Source: an uncultured Eubacteriales bacterium
GTDB lineage: Bacteria > Bacillota > Clostridia > Christensenellales > CAG-138
Length of the DNA: 32,830 bases
NCBI GenBank assembly: GCA_900544555.1
Contig: UQWD01000021.1
Location: forward strand, 1-32,830
Reading direction: 5' to 3'
Shown one piece after another: positions 31,986 through 32,830 of this stretch (positions are counted from its first letter, which is position 1; every line of letters starts with the position of its first letter). The notes beneath the pieces are model-generated. The model was not told where the DNA came from and made no database searches. It was given only the letters and a program-made list of their open reading frames with translations. A program made the translations under genes and the position numbers.

Positions 31986-32830
31986 ATGAACCGTAAGGTC
32001 AAAAGACTGATTGCCGTACTTGCCGTTATCGCAATGGCGGCGATGTGCATTCCCGCAATGGCTAATGTAGATGACGTCGACACCAAAGCCGTTGTTGGAA
32101 CCAACCTCTCTGATTTCTCTACGACCGATGTATATGGCGAACCGTACGACGGGTCTATATTCGGCGAATACGAGCTCACGATCCTGAACATGTGGGCTAC
32201 CTGGTGCGGACCGTGCATTTCCGAACTGCCGCACCTTCAATCCCTTTATGAAAACTATCAGGATCGCGGCGTGAACGTGATGGGGCTTCTCGCCATAGAC
32301 AGTACAAGCACGGTCCAAGCCGCGATAACCATGATGGAAAACAAGGGGCTCACCTACCCGACGCTTATTCCGGACGACACCCTGCTTGGGATTATGGATC
32401 AATGCATGTATATTCCCGATACGTTTGTCGTGGATAAGGAAGGAAACGTGCTTGAGTGGGTAGTCGGCGGCATGAGTTACCAGCAGTTTGTAAATCTGGT
32501 TGAGAAGTGGCTGCCCGGCGAAGAACCGACGCCGACCCCTGTGCAGCCCACGGCAACCCCTGTGCAGCCCACAGCAACCCCTGTACAGCCCACGGCAACC
32601 CCAGATCAGCCCACGCCGCCCCCACAATCCGGCGATCTCATCTTCGGAGAATATTTTGAAGAGAATCCGACGGACTGGGCGCTGGTAGACGCGGACGGCG
32701 ACGGCCACGACTGGTATTGGTTCACAAACGAAGGCCTGACCACCGGCCTGATGGAAGCCTACGAGGGTATGGGCGTCATGGTCAGCGCGTCGTACGACAA
32801 CCCCTCCTTCTCGGCGCTTACGCCGGACAA
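31986..32830 (+). CDS. Secreted TlpA-type thioredoxin fused to a cleaved-adhesin/choice-of-anchor-J-like domain (partial)
   Basis: The gene starts at an ATG with AAGGAGGG six bases upstream and stays open to the window end (281 codons). Residues 1-26 are a signal peptide (cut after AMA). Residues 35-177 are a TlpA/ResA-like thioredoxin fold with the WCGPC active site (Cys74, Cys77) in NMWATWCGPCISELP and a cis-Pro at about residue 144. Residues 178-214 form a Thr/Pro/Gln linker of four near-identical 7-residue units. Then IFGEYFEENPTDWALVDADG, EAYEGMGVMVSASYD and ALTPD match the cleaved-adhesin/choice-of-anchor-J domain, known from surface and gingipain-like proteins. A surface disulfide-handling protein with an adhesion-like domain is likely. 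The end is missing. Confidence 0.85.
   Translation, partial: MNRKVKRLIAVLAVIAMAAMCIPAMANVDDVDTKAVVGTNLSDFSTTDVYGEPYDGSIFGEYELTILNMWATWCGPCISELPHLQSLYENYQDRGVNVMGLLAIDSTSTVQAAITMMENKGLTYPTLIPDDTLLGIMDQCMYIPDTFVVDKEGNVLEWVVGGMSYQQFVNLVEKWLPGEEPTPTPVQPTATPVQPTATPVQPTATPDQPTPPPQSGDLIFGEYFEENPTDWALVDADGDGHDWYWFTNEGLTTGLMEAYEGMGVMVSASYDNPSFSALTPD
32535..32618 (+). repeat. Four tandem 21-bp coding repeats in the linker
   Basis: Four copies of a 21-bp unit (ACCCCTGTGCAGCCCACGGC-like; 32535-32555, 32556-32576, 32577-32597, 32598-32618) encode the TPVQPTA-type linker. Copies differ at one to several bases, the last most. Copy number could vary by slippage, in steps that keep frame. Confidence 0.85.

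Noticed and set aside
31645..32708. Minus-strand ORFs over the thioredoxin-like gene
   Set aside because: They run against a gene with consensus promoter, ribosome binding site, signal peptide and WCGPC motif; their composition is that of antisense frames.

Overview
The window looks like a chromosomal segment of a Clostridia-type Bacillota. Support for this is the AGGAGG-like ribosome binding sites, sigma-A promoters with 17-bp spacers, a Tn916-type integrase/excisionase pair, DUF6320 and PTS_EIIC_2 proteins, and an RF2 gene with a programmed frameshift. Genus cannot be given. No rRNA or tRNA gene was recognised, and no cas gene is present.

Layout. (1) 1-3.45 kb: right end of an integrated mobile element, with a partial gene, a HerA/TraD-like ATPase, a Tn916-type excisionase and a tyrosine integrase that points at the chromosome. 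(2) 3.5-5.2 kb: ychF and a GNAT acetyltransferase. (3) 5.9-10.7 kb, minus strand: an operon of beta-propeller lipoprotein, a 35-codon coupled ORF, two FtsX/MacB-type permeases and a LolD/MacB-type ATPase, behind a good promoter. (4) 11-17.2 kb: single genes, namely GNAT, DUF3788 protein, PTS_EIIC_2 membrane protein, C39-like cysteine protease lipoprotein, SAM methyltransferase and N-acetylmuramoyl-L-alanine amidase. (5) 17.3-24.6 kb: an accessory, repeat-rich block. It holds terminators that share the CRISPR repeat palindrome, a short leader-bearing type I-C-like array (3 repeats), two membrane/zinc-ribbon genes, a leaderless array remnant, a tandem array of about five two-hairpin units (about 590 bp), an unrecognised gene with internal repeats, a candidate terminator-ended structured RNA, a PEBP (YbhB) gene, and a second leader-bearing array of 21 repeats and 20 spacers. 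(6) 24.6-27.6 kb, minus strand: operon of alpha/beta hydrolase, condensation-like acyltransferase and DUF6320 zinc-ribbon membrane protein. (7) 27.7-31.7 kb, minus strand: secA then prfB. (8) 31.77 kb to the end, plus strand: consensus promoter, then a secreted TlpA-type thioredoxin joined by a Thr/Pro linker to a cleaved-adhesin/choice-of-anchor-J-like domain, cut by the window edge.

The most interesting parts are non-coding. The hairpin-pair array at 19407-19994 keeps its architecture while stem sequences change in compensating ways. The structured RNA candidate at 21443-21715 (minus strand) ends in a strong intrinsic terminator. Both flank the unrecognised gene at 19975-21342. The two CRISPR arrays share one leader type but have no cas genes nearby, so they must use Cas proteins encoded elsewhere or be inactive. 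All calls come from reading the sequence; no database search was run.
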